From Microplitis mediator (Eukaryota > Arthropoda > Insecta > Hymenoptera > Braconidae): a stretch of 64,000 nt of DNA. Below, piece after piece: positions 11,022-23,200 of this stretch (position 1 is its first letter; the number at the start of each line of letters is the position of its first letter). The stretch covers positions 10,166,986 to 10,230,985 of the forward strand of contig NC_079972.1 of NCBI RefSeq assembly GCF_029852145.1, written 5' to 3'. The translations under genes were made by a program, and so were the position numbers. The notes below the pieces were generated by a model, which was given only the letters and a program-made list of their open reading frames with translations, did not search any database and had not been told where the DNA came from.

Positions 11022-12697
11022 TGTAACGGGGTAAATTGAATTTACCGCGTTCAAATAAATTCAAAATAAAATCTATTGTTCACACCGTCGATATAGTTGC
11101 AATACCACCCAGGGTTATCCGCGTAGGTTGCGACTAGTCGACCGGGGAGTGAAAATTGGAGGCTCGTCTGTCAGTCCCCAATTAGCGTTAAGTAGGAGTG
11201 ACCGATAACCGAAGACACCCGAAGTCATACGGGGTGTAAGATTTTATAAACGGAAGCCGGAACGGAGAGCGGCACTTGTCACGAGAGCGACCGGACTGGA
11301 AAGACGCATAAAAGTTAAAGTTGAAGAGTAAAGACTCCATCAACCGACGCCGTAAATTAAATCAACAGGTAATTATTTAATTGCGACTTGGGTTAACAAT
11401 TGTGGAACCAAGCGATAATCATTTCCAAATTTTATATAAAATACTAGGCCGGTAGCCGGTATCCCCTTGGAAAATTACTGATTGTATTTGAAAAGCAGGT
11501 GAAGGAGAGAACGCGGGTTGGTGTGAGAGAAAAAGAGCGAGAGGACAAAGACAAGACAGAACGAGACATAAAACACTGAAGAGTCGGACAAAGGAAATAC
11601 ACAAGACCCAGGACCAGATACTAGACGAATAAAACGACGAGGACAAAATCAGCGAAAAATTAATTGTTGTAAAGGTATTTCTATAAATTTATTCCAGGCC
11701 GGAAGCCGGAAAAATTTATTAAGTATTTAGTCGTATATCAGGTATCGTCGCGTCGTAATTAATTCGAAAAATTAACATTAATAAATTGGCTAGAATTAAA
11801 ATAGATAAATTAATTAAATTAATTGACTCCAGGCAGGTTGCCGGAGCCATTGCGTAGTAAAATAATTCCAGGCAGTTCGCCAGAATTGTTCTAGAAATTT
11901 CCAGGTAGATCGTGTAACCCACGCACCGGAAATTATCGAGTCTAGTCAATGATCAAGTCCGTAGTCAAGGTCACCGGTAGTGACAAGTCAAATTATTAAT
12001 TAAGGGAAATTAATTTAAACAAAATAATTAATTAAATAAATTAAGTGAAGAAAATAAAGGAAATAAATAGAAAAGAGAAATTTAAGAATTATATCGTTAT
12101 AAAAATAATCGAGTACTAGAAAGAAAGAAACGTTGATAAAGTTTGGGAAAAGTTATTGGAACGGGAAGATTAAAACACGTAAAGGAATTAATAAGATAAT
12201 AAACAATAAATAATTAATTAATTGAATTAATCTCTTTAACCAAAATATTTAATTAATTAATTTATTTATTAAAAAGTTGTGGAGGAAATTAGTCGATGGC
12301 AGGACGCCATTTAGTAATAAAATCAGTGTGAGTGTAAAATAGTCCAGGGGACTGAGAGTGAGTGTGTGTGTAAAATAGATCAGGATGATCAAGATTTTAG
12401 AAATTAGAAAATAAGGTCTCGCGAAGGTTAAGCGATTTTAAATTTAGTTGCCAAAGGTAGTTGGCTAATAAGGTCTAAAAGTGTGTGTGATATGCCAAAG
12501 GTAACGGCTATGTTTTAATTATTGCGGGTTATAAAATAAATTTGGTTTTAATTGAAATATTGCGGGTCATTAAAATAATAAAAGGTTTATAATAAAAGGT
12601 TAAAATAAAAAGGTCATAATAAAAAGGTTAACGTTATAAGGTTTAAAAAAGGTTTATAAGGTTTATAAAAAGTAATAAGGTTTATATAAGGTATATA
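11022..12697 (+). mobile_element. LTR-retrotransposon-like 5' region (remnant)
   Basis: The segment opens TGTAACGGGG, a common start for Ty3/gypsy LTRs. At 11157 it has TGGAGGCTCGTCTG, close to the primer-binding site complementary to tRNA-Pro (TGG-GGGCTCGTCC type). The presumed LTR would be only about 135 bp and does not end in the usual CA, so the boundary is uncertain. Downstream is a long AT-rich leader that repeats a small hairpin motif GGCCGGNAGCCGG at 11445-11460, 11694-11710 and, degenerately, 11828-11847 and 11868-11884. No gag or pol frame is seen. The same unit resumes after a later insertion at 14508 and continues to about 14790, where a second PBS-like string TGGCGCCC occurs at 14727-14734. 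Confidence 0.45.
12580..12697 (+). repeat. AAGGTTTATA-type minisatellite, left part
   Basis: Short units around AAGGTTTATAA or AAAAGGTTATAA repeat up to 12697. The array resumes at 14508-14575 directly after the TA-flanked insertion, which shows that the array pre-dates the insertion. Confidence 0.75.
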
Positions 12698-14505
12698 CAC
12701 AGAAAAAAAGGAAATCTTGAAACAAGAAATAAAATGTCTTCGAAATTTTTTTCTTAAACCAAGCAAAATTTCTTACTTTATTGAAGTAAAAAAATTATTT
12801 GGATCAAGAAATCATTTCCTTCGCGGAAGACATAATTTTCTTAGTCTAAAACATAAATTCTTTAAACCAAGAAAAAAATTTCTTGGTCCCAAAAATTTTT
12901 TTTTTGGTTCGAGAAGATTTTTTTTTCAATTCAACAAATTTTTTTTTTGGCTGAAAATTGTTACGTTTTTAAGTCAAGAAAAAATATTTTGAGCTGAAAC
13001 GAAAAAGTTTTTGAACCATGAAAAATAATGTTTTAAACCAAGAACAAACTTTCTTGGCCCAAGAAAGTTTGTTCTTGGTTTAAAGCATTATTTTCTCGGG
13101 CCAAGAAAGTTTGTTTTTAACTCGAGAAATTTGTTTCTTGTCTAAAGACTGTTACCTTATCGAGTCAAGAAGCAATGTCTTGAGCTAAAAAAAAAAGTTT
13201 TTGGACTAAGAAAAAAAATTTTTTAAACCAAGAAGAAACTTTCTTGGGCCAAGAATTTTTTCATTTGTCGCAAACAAAAAAAAAATTTTCAGCCAAGAAA
13301 TTAATTTCTTTACTTAAGCAAATAAATCTATCGAGCTAAAAAAATTTATTTTTTTTTTGTTTCATTTTTTTAATGAACAATTTTTTTTTTTGTTTAAATA
13401 TTACAAACAATGCTGTGAAGCAAATAAATACTGTATCAGAAAGCATTTATAAGGGATGGGGGCAAGTTTCGCAATAAGCTAAATATTTAAACAAATTGAG
13501 AAAAAACAATTATCGCTTAATCGAGGAATCGAACCCAGATCGATTCGGCGTCACGCGAGAGCTTTACCAACTAAGCCATCCCAGCCTTTGCTAGGCTACG
13601 TTTACTTTGCCCACATATACTGAACCACACTGGCTTATGGTCAGTCACATTTTTAAATTCTAAACCCAGAATTAATATTACAAATGTTATCGCCAATAAT
13701 TTAGAAAAATGTTAGTTTTGACATTTTACCAAAATACTGAACGGATTGTATGAATCATTCATAAATGAATTTCGACATAAATATAAAAAAGTTAAAAAAA
13801 AAAAAAACAAATTTAATTACAAAAAAAATTGAGAAATTATTCAATATTATATAATTACATTAATCAATTAATTTATTATAATAATATAATTTGGTTATTT
13901 AATTTTTAATTTATTTAAAATAAAAAGGTGAACTCAAAATCCATTTGCTGCGCTAGTGTGAGAAAGAGAGAGAGTGGGGAGTATTCATTCCTTCGGTTGC
14001 GAAGGAGGGAGCACCTATGAGTGAGAATCCAAGAGAATACTTTCTTGGCTTGAGACTCTAGTAATCTTCGTTTGAGATTTTTCGTGTGATTGGTCAGAGA
14101 AAGTACACTATGCTCAAACCAAGAGTTTAAATTTCTTGAATCAACTCCCTTTATTTTTAGTTCGAGTTCGTACCGTTTATTGTTTCAAAACATCATAGTT
14201 CTTTAATTAAGTGTATAACTTTCTCGAACTAAATATTTTTATTTCTTGGTTTAAGTAAGTAACATACTCAGATTAAGAAAAATTATTATTAAACTAAAAA
14301 CTGCAAGTTTTTAAAACAAGTAATTCTATTATTGGACCAAGTATGAAATATGTATTGGCTTAAGAATTTTTTTTCTTAATTGAAGATTTAAAATTCAAGA
14401 AATTATTTCACTTCTTTCAAGAAATTTTCGGTTTTCATTCCACTCGCTGAAAAAGTTCTTGGTCGAAGAAAAATTTTCTTGAGTCAAGATTTTTTTTTTT
14501 CTGTG
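12698..14505. mobile_element. 1.8 kb TA-flanked element, TIR CACAGAAAAAA, TTCTTGG/CCAAGAA interior
   Basis: Termini CACAGAAAAAAAGGA and TTTTTTTTCTGTG are inverted, with TA on both sides (12696-12697 and 14506-14507). The interior is dominated by iterated AACCAAGAA and TTCTTGGTT motifs. Removing the element joins two halves of the same AAGGTTTATA array, so this is a well-defined insertion. A tRNA-like sequence and a less AT-rich segment (about 13430-13680 and 13930-14130) sit inside. There is no transposase frame. Shorter relatives lie at 24961-25114, 30363-31404 and (truncated) 59235-59453. Confidence 0.85.
13514..13588 (-). pseudogene. tRNA-like sequence (SINE head or tRNA relic)
   Basis: On the minus strand an A-box (TGGCTTAGTTGG) is followed 40 bases later by a good B-box (GGTTCGATTCC), the RNA polymerase III promoter of tRNA genes. 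The D-stem GCTT/AAGC forms and the T-arm nearly does. The acceptor strands do not pair and the anticodon stem is poor, so it is not a functional tRNA as read. A tRNA-derived SINE or a pseudogene carried in the transposon is most likely. Confidence 0.6.
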
Positions 14506-14507
14506 TA

Positions 14508-14790
14508 GTTATAAGGTTTATAAGGTTTATAAAGGTTTATAAGGTATAAGGTTATAAGATAAAAGGTTACAAGGTTTAATTAAATAAAAGGTATAAAAGT
14601 GGAAAATTGAAATCATATCAATTTATTTATAAATTATCCTTCCTCATCCTTCTCTTACAATTAAACAAAATTGCACAGACCCTGACGATCCAAGATCCGG
14701 CTCTGGGAGGCCGTTATTACTTCCAGTGGCGCCCTTAGTAAGGACGACCAGAGTAGCAGCTTAGCCCTGTTATAATCCAGTCATTAAAAT
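14508..14790 (+). mobile_element. Continuation of the LTR-like remnant
   Basis: Resumes the AAGGTTTATA array, then a short less AT-rich segment with GACGATCCAAGATCCGG and TGGCGCCC (14727), the latter like a retroelement primer-binding site. No protein frame follows. Confidence 0.4.
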
Positions 14791-14902
14791 CGGAAGAGGT
14801 CAAATTGATGAACTTCGGAAAAATTTTTGACAAATGTTTGATTTACAAAATTACTAAAATCCCTATATCACGTGAACGAAGAACTTGAGCCACTCAACTA
14901 AA

Positions 14903-15336
14903 AGGACCTTTTTTGTAGCGAATAAAATTTCCTAAAAAATCGTTATCTGCACTTTTTCTGTAAATTTAGTTATTTAGTTAATATCAATTAAAAACCCAAA
15001 TTATTGTTAAAATAATTATTTTCAGAACCAACACAGAAAAAACAATTAGAGTCCGAGTAAAACCATTAAGGAGACTTTTGAAGAGTATCAAATTACCTAA
15101 AAAATGCCGCAAACGGCGACCTGATAACTTAAAATGCGGCTGAGTTAAAGAGAATTAAAAAAAAATCCTAACTTTCCTATGTATTTTAAATGGGAAAACT
15201 TCAAAATCAAATATAAAGTACCTAAAATTAAAATTAAGGGCTGAAACTTGCAGGGAATTTTTTTTTCAATGTCTATAACAATATTTTCAAGTGGGAGTGA
15301 AAAAAAAAAATAGCCGTTCAAAACGAATCACCCTAA
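14903..15336. mobile_element. Diverged single arm of the TTAGGGTGG palindromic family
   Basis: Collinear with the right arm of the 1646-4086 element, with GGACCTTTTTTGTAG near the left, TTAAAATTAAAATTAAGGGCT-like sequence near 15225, and the terminus ATCACCCTAA at 15328-15336. It is followed by a (TA)n run to about 15361. The partner arm is absent. Confidence 0.75.
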
Positions 15337-15361
15337 TATATATATATATATATATATATAT

Positions 15362-17540
15362 TAATTGAAGATGAAAAACTGCACTTTCAATTTTTTCGGC
15401 ACTAAAAAACTAGTGCACTTATTAAAATATACTGACGACATAAAATTATCCACATTGGCGTTAATCGTCATGCATAAATGTATATTTACATTTTTGGCAT
15501 TAACTATACCCAGTTTACGTACTAAGCAATTTTGTTAACATGACAATATTTATTGCCTTTGTTGTCTCACTCGCTCATTAAGGGCGCCAAGGTGTGAAGC
15601 TTTTTGTTTTGATTTCAGCTGGTAGCATTTACTCAGTATTCAGTAGTAGTAATATATAGAGAAGATAAATACAATATTGACAAACTTTAATTATTGAGGG
15701 ATTTCAGTAAATTCAAATATTTCAATTGATTTGTATGTGATGACAACAAGTTAGTATGGAAAATTAATTTAACATCCGTAATTTTTTTCTTTCTACCAAT
15801 CCAGTTTATTTTATAAAAATTTTCTCAAGTAGTGTCTTGGATAAAGAAATTTATTTAGCACTGGGCTGTAAGTAATTGAACAGAAACGGTAGTTTTTGCA
15901 GTTTTATAGAGACAGATTTTCAAAATCGCGCTTTTTGTACTGATCTGATATTTATGGATAGTGTACTACCACGCCACTCGGTAATAGAAATCACGCTTGG
16001 TAATACACATATGATATCAAAACTAAGGGATGGACTTACTGACGCCAAGAACGGAAATGTCCAATCTAACTTACCATCAATAAATAATTCAAAATATTCA
16101 AAATAAGCAAGAGATGGGGGTGTCAGATTTATTTAAAATTAACAGAACGTTATTAATCTTCAAATTAGTGGAAGAAAATGTGCAAATTCGTAAATATATG
16201 ATTTCAGCCCCCAAAATCTCCAAATAAATTTATTAATGATTTTTCCTACATCCTCGTATTCTTATTTATTTTAAAAACTCTCAGATCGAAGCTATTCTAT
16301 TACTTTTTATTTCTATTGATAGGGTCATTCGAGATTTTGGTTTTCAAGATAATATGTGTGACTCTATTTGGGATCTCGGCTGCTGCCGGTAATTTTATTT
16401 TTGATTTTCGCGGTCAAACTTTACTTTTCGCGCGTTTTCGGTCATGGCCAATTAATGATCAGTATTCCTGCCGTTAAACGACTGCGCATATCTACACGAG
16501 CTGGGCAGTTAGACGTTTAGTTCTTGCTGCTGAAGAATAAAAAGCGATAATAGGGTTTTCTTTTTATTATACGAATAAATTTTAATAAATTTCTGGGATT
16601 CATTGGGTTAAATAATGCAAGAGCTGTGAGTTTTTGAGCCAGGGTCTTAGAATTGACGTTAAAATAACACTGAATGTAAATTAGATAAATTATTTCGGTG
16701 AAAAATACTTTATGAGCTTTTGTTTTTGCATGATAATATTTTTAAAATAGCTTATCATGTAATAAACAACAAGTGTAATAACTGATAAAAAATTTATTTT
16801 TGCTATGAAAACGGTTTTTCCCAACTTTCTAGAAGTGAATCATATGATCGCTTATTCTGCGATTTGAATTTAATAGTTTTGACAGACGTTCATTGATTTG
16901 TTTTATTAATTATTATTTTTCATTTTCAGATTTTGCTACTGGATTCGTCGATTCTGCAGGATGGTGAGTTTTGATAAATTTTTTTATTTTCATATTATTG
17001 GCTTGAATTTCATCGAGTTTTCCAATTTCGTTTCAATCGAGGGTTTTCTTTCGAGCTTTTTCATGCGAATATGTTTTTTGAAAAGTAAATTAGAATGAAA
17101 TATGTTTACATTTAAATTTTCATTTCACTTGAAAAATTAATTCTTATAACTAATAGGCATTTATAATCAATTATTATTGATACTTATGGAGACTCACTCG
17201 ATTAAAAAATTTAACGCATATTTTTTAATCTGCTTTGCTGAACGGAAATATTAATGAATTTTTATTATTTACGCAGTTTTTATTATTGTCATTATTATAT
17301 AGCCTATTTCACGCAAATATACACACATATGTATGTATATACGTAAAGGAAATTTTTTTATGAACATTTGTTAATATGGGCCTGCCAAATAGTTTTTGAA
17401 CTTGTTGACTATTACTAATTTGGAACTAAATTTCAAATTTTTAATTGGCGTTTAAATTTCGTGACATAAATTTAATAAGTATAGAAGAATTAACAATTTC
17501 AGTTGAAAATTTAAAAATAAAGTTATTTTTTGAGAAGTTG
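15362..17540. other. Non-repetitive stretch with a weak exon candidate
   Basis: No strong gene. At 16930-16963 a 34-bp segment has good splice signals on both sides: tttcattttcag before it and ATG|GTGAGT after it, with the ATG being its last codon. Less AT-rich sequence at 16350-16530 lies upstream. It could be a small 5' exon of a plus-strand transcript, including an upstream exon of the receptor gene, but no partner exon is evident. Confidence 0.3.
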
Positions 17541-18237
17541 CACGGAAAAAACTAATTTCGACCTTATAACAAAAGACGGGATAACGAAAGATTTTGTTAT
17601 AATGACATACATGATTATCTTATGGTAACAAATCAATTTGTTCATAACAAATAAATTTGTGTTGTAGTTAAAAAGTCGATTTGTTATGAAAACACATGAT
17701 GTTTATTATAATAATTATAAATTCAAATCACAGTTACAAGGATATATTAGTTATTATTAATTAATGTTTATCCTGATCATTATACAACGTTTCGTTGGTT
17801 TCCAAACTTTTTCAAGTACTAAAAAACAAATGTGTTTTATAAAAACTAACAATACTGTCAATAAAAGGACAGACACGCAAAATCTTAGTTCAATTTATAA
17901 TTTAATCTTAGGACTGAAATATTTTTATTTAAAATACTGTTAGCTTAGTTATTAGCATATAGGTGGAGCTAAAAGAGAATTTTTAATATTAAGTTGATTT
18001 TATATAAGTCGTTTTATACTAATTCTTGATCAGCTATTATTACTTATTTCATCTAATATTTGAATAACAAGTTATATTTATGGTTTTAACCTTATTTGCA
18101 CACCTCGGAGAGGTAGTGCTCTATTGTCACCAAATCAAAAAATCACAATCCACTCATCTTTAATCATTTCCACCAACTTTATATTGCATTTATATAATAA
18201 AAAAAAGTACACTAATCCCGAGTAAAAACAGAATTTC

Positions 18238-18421
18238 GCCGCACCACCGCCGAAACACCGCTGCACGGCGTTTTAATCGCCGAAGCACCGCCGCACCATA
18301 GCCGTGACTGTTCGAGTAAAAGTGGGTTTGCCGCACCACCGCCGCACCACCGCTGCACGGCATTTTAATCGCCGAAGCACCGCCGCACCATAGCCGTGAC
18401 TGTTCGAGTAAAAGTGGGTTT
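18238..18421. repeat. Two 92-bp GC-rich tandem units
   Basis: Units start at 18238 and 18330 with GCCGCACCACCGCCG and a third start is cut at 18422. Each includes CGCTGCACGGC, AATCGCCGAAGCACC and TGTTCGAGTAAAAGTGGGTT. Confidence 0.9.
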
Positions 18422-18730
18422 GCCGCACCCACTATAAACGTTTGTTTTTGGCAATAATAACTCTAATAATTTATAAGCTAAGCATAGAATAATTACAGGT
18501 ACTAATGATTTTGAAAAAAAAAAAAAAAAAAAACATTATCAACATTTTAGGCCTCATAATAATTATAATTAAAGTTTATTTTATAACAATTTGATGGATG
18601 CTCATTTAATAAAATTCGTTAAAATAAAAATAAATATCTATGAATTGTTTCATTAATACTAATTAATGACCATTGCAGGATCCATTAATTGTATCAATTT
18701 ATCCACTGTTTTTTGTCAGCGTGCAGCGGT

Positions 18731-18970
18731 GCTTCAGCTGTGGTGCGGCGGTATAAAATTCAAAAATTCGAAACGTTCGGCTATGCTTCGGCTGTGGTGC
18801 GGCGGTGAGAAACAATAAAAATCCAAACGTTCGGCTCTGCTTCGGCTGTGGTGCGGCGGTGAGAAACTATAAAAGTACAAACGTTCGGCTATGCTTCGGC
18901 TGTGGTGCGGCGGTGAGAAACTATTAAAATACAAACGTTCGGCTATGCTTCGGCTGTGGTGCGGCGGTGC
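18731..18970. repeat. Four 54-bp GC-rich tandem units plus a partial one
   Basis: Units begin at 18731, 18785, 18839, 18893 and 18947 with GCTTCNGCTGTGGTGCGGCG, so the period is exactly 54 bp. Because 54 is a multiple of three, frames stay open on both strands. The motif is related, in inverse orientation, to the 92-bp units on the other side of the element. Confidence 0.9.
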
Positions 18971-20009
18971 TGGGAGATTTTTTTTGAAGCGTGCGGCGGA
19001 ATTTTCCGCCAAATGGCGGTGGTTCAGCGGTGGTGCGGCGATATGGTGCGGACACCGTGCAGCGGTCGTTCGGCGATCGACTTGGAATTATTTTTTTGGT
19101 CAAAAAATTAAAATTTCATTTTTACTCGGGATAGCAAGAGGATATTCCAATTAATACTCCTGACGTAGTTATATGATGATTTATTTCGATTATCATTAAA
19201 AAAAAGTTAATTGAAAAAAATTTCACTTGGACGTCATTATTATTTTATTTGTAACTGAAAAACAAAACATAGTACATATAAGCTATTTATTTATTTTAAA
19301 AATGATTATTGTGAAAAAGGAAAACTGTTACCATATTGTCTCAATTTATAATTATTTACTGACAGTTAGTGTTTTATTGATTAAGGTAATTGATTTAAGT
19401 ATATAAATTTATGCAGTTTGAACTAGTATTTATTTAACCTACAAATTAAATTTATATACTAGTATAGTTGTAAAATAAAAAATTTGTATAAGATGATAAT
19501 TTTTAATTTGATATTCTTGTTTTTTAGTACTTGAAAAAGTTGGGAAACCAACGAAACGTTGTATAATGATCAGAATAAACATTAATTAATAACAACTAAT
19601 ATATCCTTGTAACTGTGATTTGAATTTATAATTATTATTAAAATGGATATGAATCAACGGAATACTAGTATTAGAACAAAAAGTTTTTTAAATGACATCA
19701 ATATCAGTTTATTATAATAATATCGTCGTATTTTAAAGCCGGCATTTGCTACCGTAAGTAATCTTAGCTTATGATTGCAAAAATTTTTGTTAATGCTACA
19801 AATTCATTCTGTTACTTTAGCAAATCAGTTTTTTTATTGGAACACAACAGTTTTGTTACAGTTACAAACCATTCCTTGGTCCAACGAAGAATTTTCTAGC
19901 ATTACAAAAACATTGTAATCCGAATGAATGCTTCGTTATCTGAATATTAAGGCAGAATTTTGTTACCGTAAGTTATTTATCTTGTGGTCACAAAAATTTT
20001 TTTTCCGTG

Positions 20010-20880
20010 TGTAATTATAAAAATTACGTTCCTTTATGAATGTATTTCATATCAGACAATAATTTCAAAATTAAAATCACTGAAACTTTTTAAAACTGAT
20101 TAGCGACATTATTTAATTTGAATGCAATTAATTTCATCAATAAAACAAACTCTTTTTGGTAATCCTGAAAATCTTGGAAGGGTGAAAATGTCACACGTAA
20201 AATAATTTGAGTAATGCATGTAAGGTAAAAAAATATTTTAATCCTCATTCACTGGGATAAAAACTTGAGTCATTACAAAAATGAAGAAAATTATATGGCG
20301 GTTCATCTAAGTCCGAGTAGTCGGTGTCATACAGATGAGACCAAGAAATGTAATTTTAAAAATGGATACTGCAATTTAAATGAACGAATAAAATTTTGGC
20401 GTTTATCCAATTATATTTTATTACCGATGTTAGCTTTCGTTATAAGAATTTACATAAAACTGCAGGTATTAATGATGCAGTATAAAAAAATTAACAATAA
20501 TAACAATAGTACCTTAGGAAACTAAAATGAGGTCAATGGAAATTATTTACCTCAATTTATATCAAATTAACCATAACTTATTCGTTCGTTTTTTTTTTTT
20601 TTTTTATTTCTATTAAGTAAAAAGAAAATACGCAATAGAAAACAATACCAAATCAATCAATAATTGATACTTGAGATAAATGAAAACTAAACTCAAATAA
20701 ACCGCAGTATTTGATTAACAAATCTGCATGATTAAAAAGAAATCTAAATAACAATTATATTTTTTTTCCTATTATATAATAATTTATATCTTTATTGCGT
20801 AGTTCAATAATTCAATAAATTTCAATTTATTATTTTTTTTTTTATTTAAAATAACTTGATATTCATTGCCAAGAAGGTAA
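20010..20880. other. AT-rich stretch, no supported gene
   Basis: An 86-codon frame at 20265-20525 has no recognisable domain and ends in an N-rich tail typical of random AT-rich translation. Nothing else is visible. Confidence 0.4.
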
Positions 20881-23200
20881 ATATTCTCAACGAAGCGCGG
20901 CAAATTCTGCGTCTATCCCCACTCGTCTCTGCGCTAGTCTAAAACAATAGAATGGAACAACATATATATGTATATATAATAGTCAGAGTGACATAGATAT
21001 ATATATAGAAAGAGTTAGCCACGCGAATACAATTGAATCACCAATCAAGAGCCCCTTCCACTCAGTTCATTGACTATTTTTGCAGGACTGCTAAGCACCA
21101 GCCTCCACAGCAAAAAAACTAAATAAATAAATAAAATAAAAAGAGTAAATAAATTGAAATAAATATAAAAATGCTGGCGTGCAGACCAAAGATTCAAATC
21201 CAATACAAAAAATCAATAAATAAAAGATTGAAAGTTTCTGCATGATCATTATGGGGTTGGTGGAATGGGACAACATGTGGTTATAGATATCGCACATCAT
21301 TAGCGTCTTAAGTCTGATATCAGCAGTGGCTTGAGGAACATGAAGTTATACTGGATGCTGGCTTACTGGTACACAGTATACGTGGGTTTTCGAAGGACTG
21401 TGCGGTACTAATACTAATACCATACAGCAGAGAGTATTATACCCCGTAAAATAAAGAAATAGCATAGCTTGGCTGGTGTATGAAAGCACATCACATCACT
21501 GTTTGAGAGTGAGTAGCGTAGTCTCGAGCTTGCGCAGTTTAGTTATATTGATCTCGCCATAGTAACGATTCCCTCTTCTCCGTTTGGTTGCACGATACTG
21601 CCAGGCGGCAGAAACTATAGTGTAGTACGGGGTGTACCGCACACAGCACGAACTATGTCTCCCAACTTCGCCGATTCCCTCCCTTTTCGAGGAATATACA
21701 CACAGTCGATCTGTCTCTCTCTCTCTCGCTCTCTCTTTTTATCTTTCTCTCTCTTTCTTTCGCCCACTCACTCACTCACTTACTCACTTACTGGGGACAT
21801 TAGTTGTAGTAGTAGTCAGTAGTCGGGATATATAGGGGTTTGTGAGGAGCATGGGGGAGTAGTAGAGAAATGGGGTTATATGTGGGACGTTCAACAGCGG
21901 GGGTTTCTGCGAAGCGCGAACTGCTGCGCTCTGCGGCTAAATGAATATCAGTCCACCGTTGAACGTCGACGGGTTTGTACACTTCTTATCGTATTAAAGT
22001 ATAATAATACATACTTTTAACAATAACTGTGGCACTGTTTTACTTAACTGATCTTGCTCGTTGTCATCAAACATTGAACATTATAAATTTTAATCAAACT
22101 AAGGCATTATTATTTTATCGTTTAAAAGTTTGTCTATGTAAATAAAAACATTTATTAATATTTATAATAAAAATAAAAACTAAACGACCAGCTAAATGGT
22201 AAATAAAAATGTACTGTCCAGCTGTTGTTGCTGTTATTAATCGTGGGTTCAGACGTATGTAACTCAGCAAGAGAATATTGCAGCAGCAGCAATAGTTGGA
22301 GCAGCAGCAGTGGCTGCTCGAGGGTTTATATCAGAAGCAGCTAACGGTTACAAGAGTGAAGAGAAATTGAAGGCTGAAGAGTATATAAGAGGGTAAGCGA
22401 GACAGAGGGACAGAGACGGATATTGTTGAGATATATATTGAGAGCAAGTGAAAGAAAAAAGAAACGGGTGCTTGGTCAGACCTATTGTGCCGTATGACCT
22501 GGATGGCAGTGCGTCAGTTATTGGCCTGAGGTTTTTTCGAGGTACCATGTCGACAATTTACAATGTCGCGAGCAAAAGTAATGCATTACTACCTTGACTG
22601 TTTGTCAATAAGTAATCGGTGGTACGACGATCTCCAGGACGATCACTATCTCCAATGTCGTGCCAATAAGTCGACTGTTAGCAGCAGCGTTATCAGCGGC
22701 AGCAGCATCAGCAATTGGATTAAAAAACGAAATAACAGAATAAAGACGCGGGCAGCGACTGAAATTTTGCCGGGAGTGTTGTATCATTGTTGTTAGTCAC
22801 GTGTCTAGCTAGCTAGCATTTGTCTCTACATATACAGAGATTTGGCTACGTGAAAATGTTTAACGTGTTTGTTAACGCTCATTCAACACTTTTACTCTTC
22901 TTAAATTTCTTCTTAAACTTCTCAAACTACTATAACTTCTATTACTACTACTTATTATTATTACTGCTAACGTCATCCTCATCAAACTCGTTATCATCAT
23001 TCTCAGCCTCAGTATCAGCATCTGTATCGTCATCGTCCTCTTTTTCGTTGTTGTCACTGTCTGAGAGATTGCACGCTCGAAACAATATTGAGCGGCACTC
23101 ATTCTAGGGAATCCTGTGTGTTATAAGGTGACCACGTGACAACAACATCTATTCACAACGGGGCCTTTTTCTCACGCGACGTTAAATCCCAAGGGAAATA
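20881..23200 (+). promoter_or_regulatory. Probable promoter / 5' UTR region of the receptor gene
   Basis: Composition becomes noticeably less AT-rich over 20.9-23.2 kb and includes pyrimidine runs (CT repeats near 21713-21760), CAG-type runs (22272-22312, 22680-22712) and several short upstream ATGs. It ends immediately before the start codon of a signal-peptide exon. Insect neuronal genes often have long, simple-repeat-rich 5' UTRs. No TATA box or initiator could be chosen with confidence. Frames such as 22563-22796 may be upstream ORFs but look like translated simple sequence. Confidence 0.45.

Larger units (their letters stand above)
18215..19132. mobile_element. 918-bp GC-rich element, TIR ATCCCGAGTAAAAA, nested
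   Basis: Termini ATCCCGAGTAAAAA and TTTTTACTCGGGAT match as inverted repeats. Both flanks inside the element are occupied by GC-rich minisatellites that contrast sharply with the AT-rich surroundings. Frames at 18190-18432, 18734-19012 and 18891-19154 are repeat translations, not genes. A clear target duplication was not found. Confidence 0.75.
17541..20009. mobile_element. 2.5 kb inverted-repeat element, TIR CACGGAAAAAA
   Basis: Left end CACGGAAAAAACTAATT and right end TTTTTTTTCCGTG are inverted. Inner arms at about 17705-17830 and 19525-19645 are long inverted copies (shared GTATAATGATCAG, AACGAAACGTTG and ACTTGAAAAAGTTGGGAAAC motifs). The middle contains a second inserted element at 18215-19132. 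No transposase frame. Confidence 0.75.

Noticed and set aside
11570..11600. CTGAAGAGTCGGAC considered as a second hammerhead core
   Set aside because: No loop between the stem II halves, no GAAA after stem II and no stem I or III partners.
18190..19154. Overlapping C/H/R/A-rich frames that look like repeat proteins
   Set aside because: They translate 92-bp and 54-bp minisatellite units. The periods or array phase keep frames open on both strands, so this is not evidence of coding.
22563..23107. Frames of 60-95 codons on both strands just upstream of the receptor start
   Set aside because: S/L/Y-rich translations of CAG/CAT/TCA-type simple sequence in a probable 5' UTR. Kept only as possible upstream ORFs.
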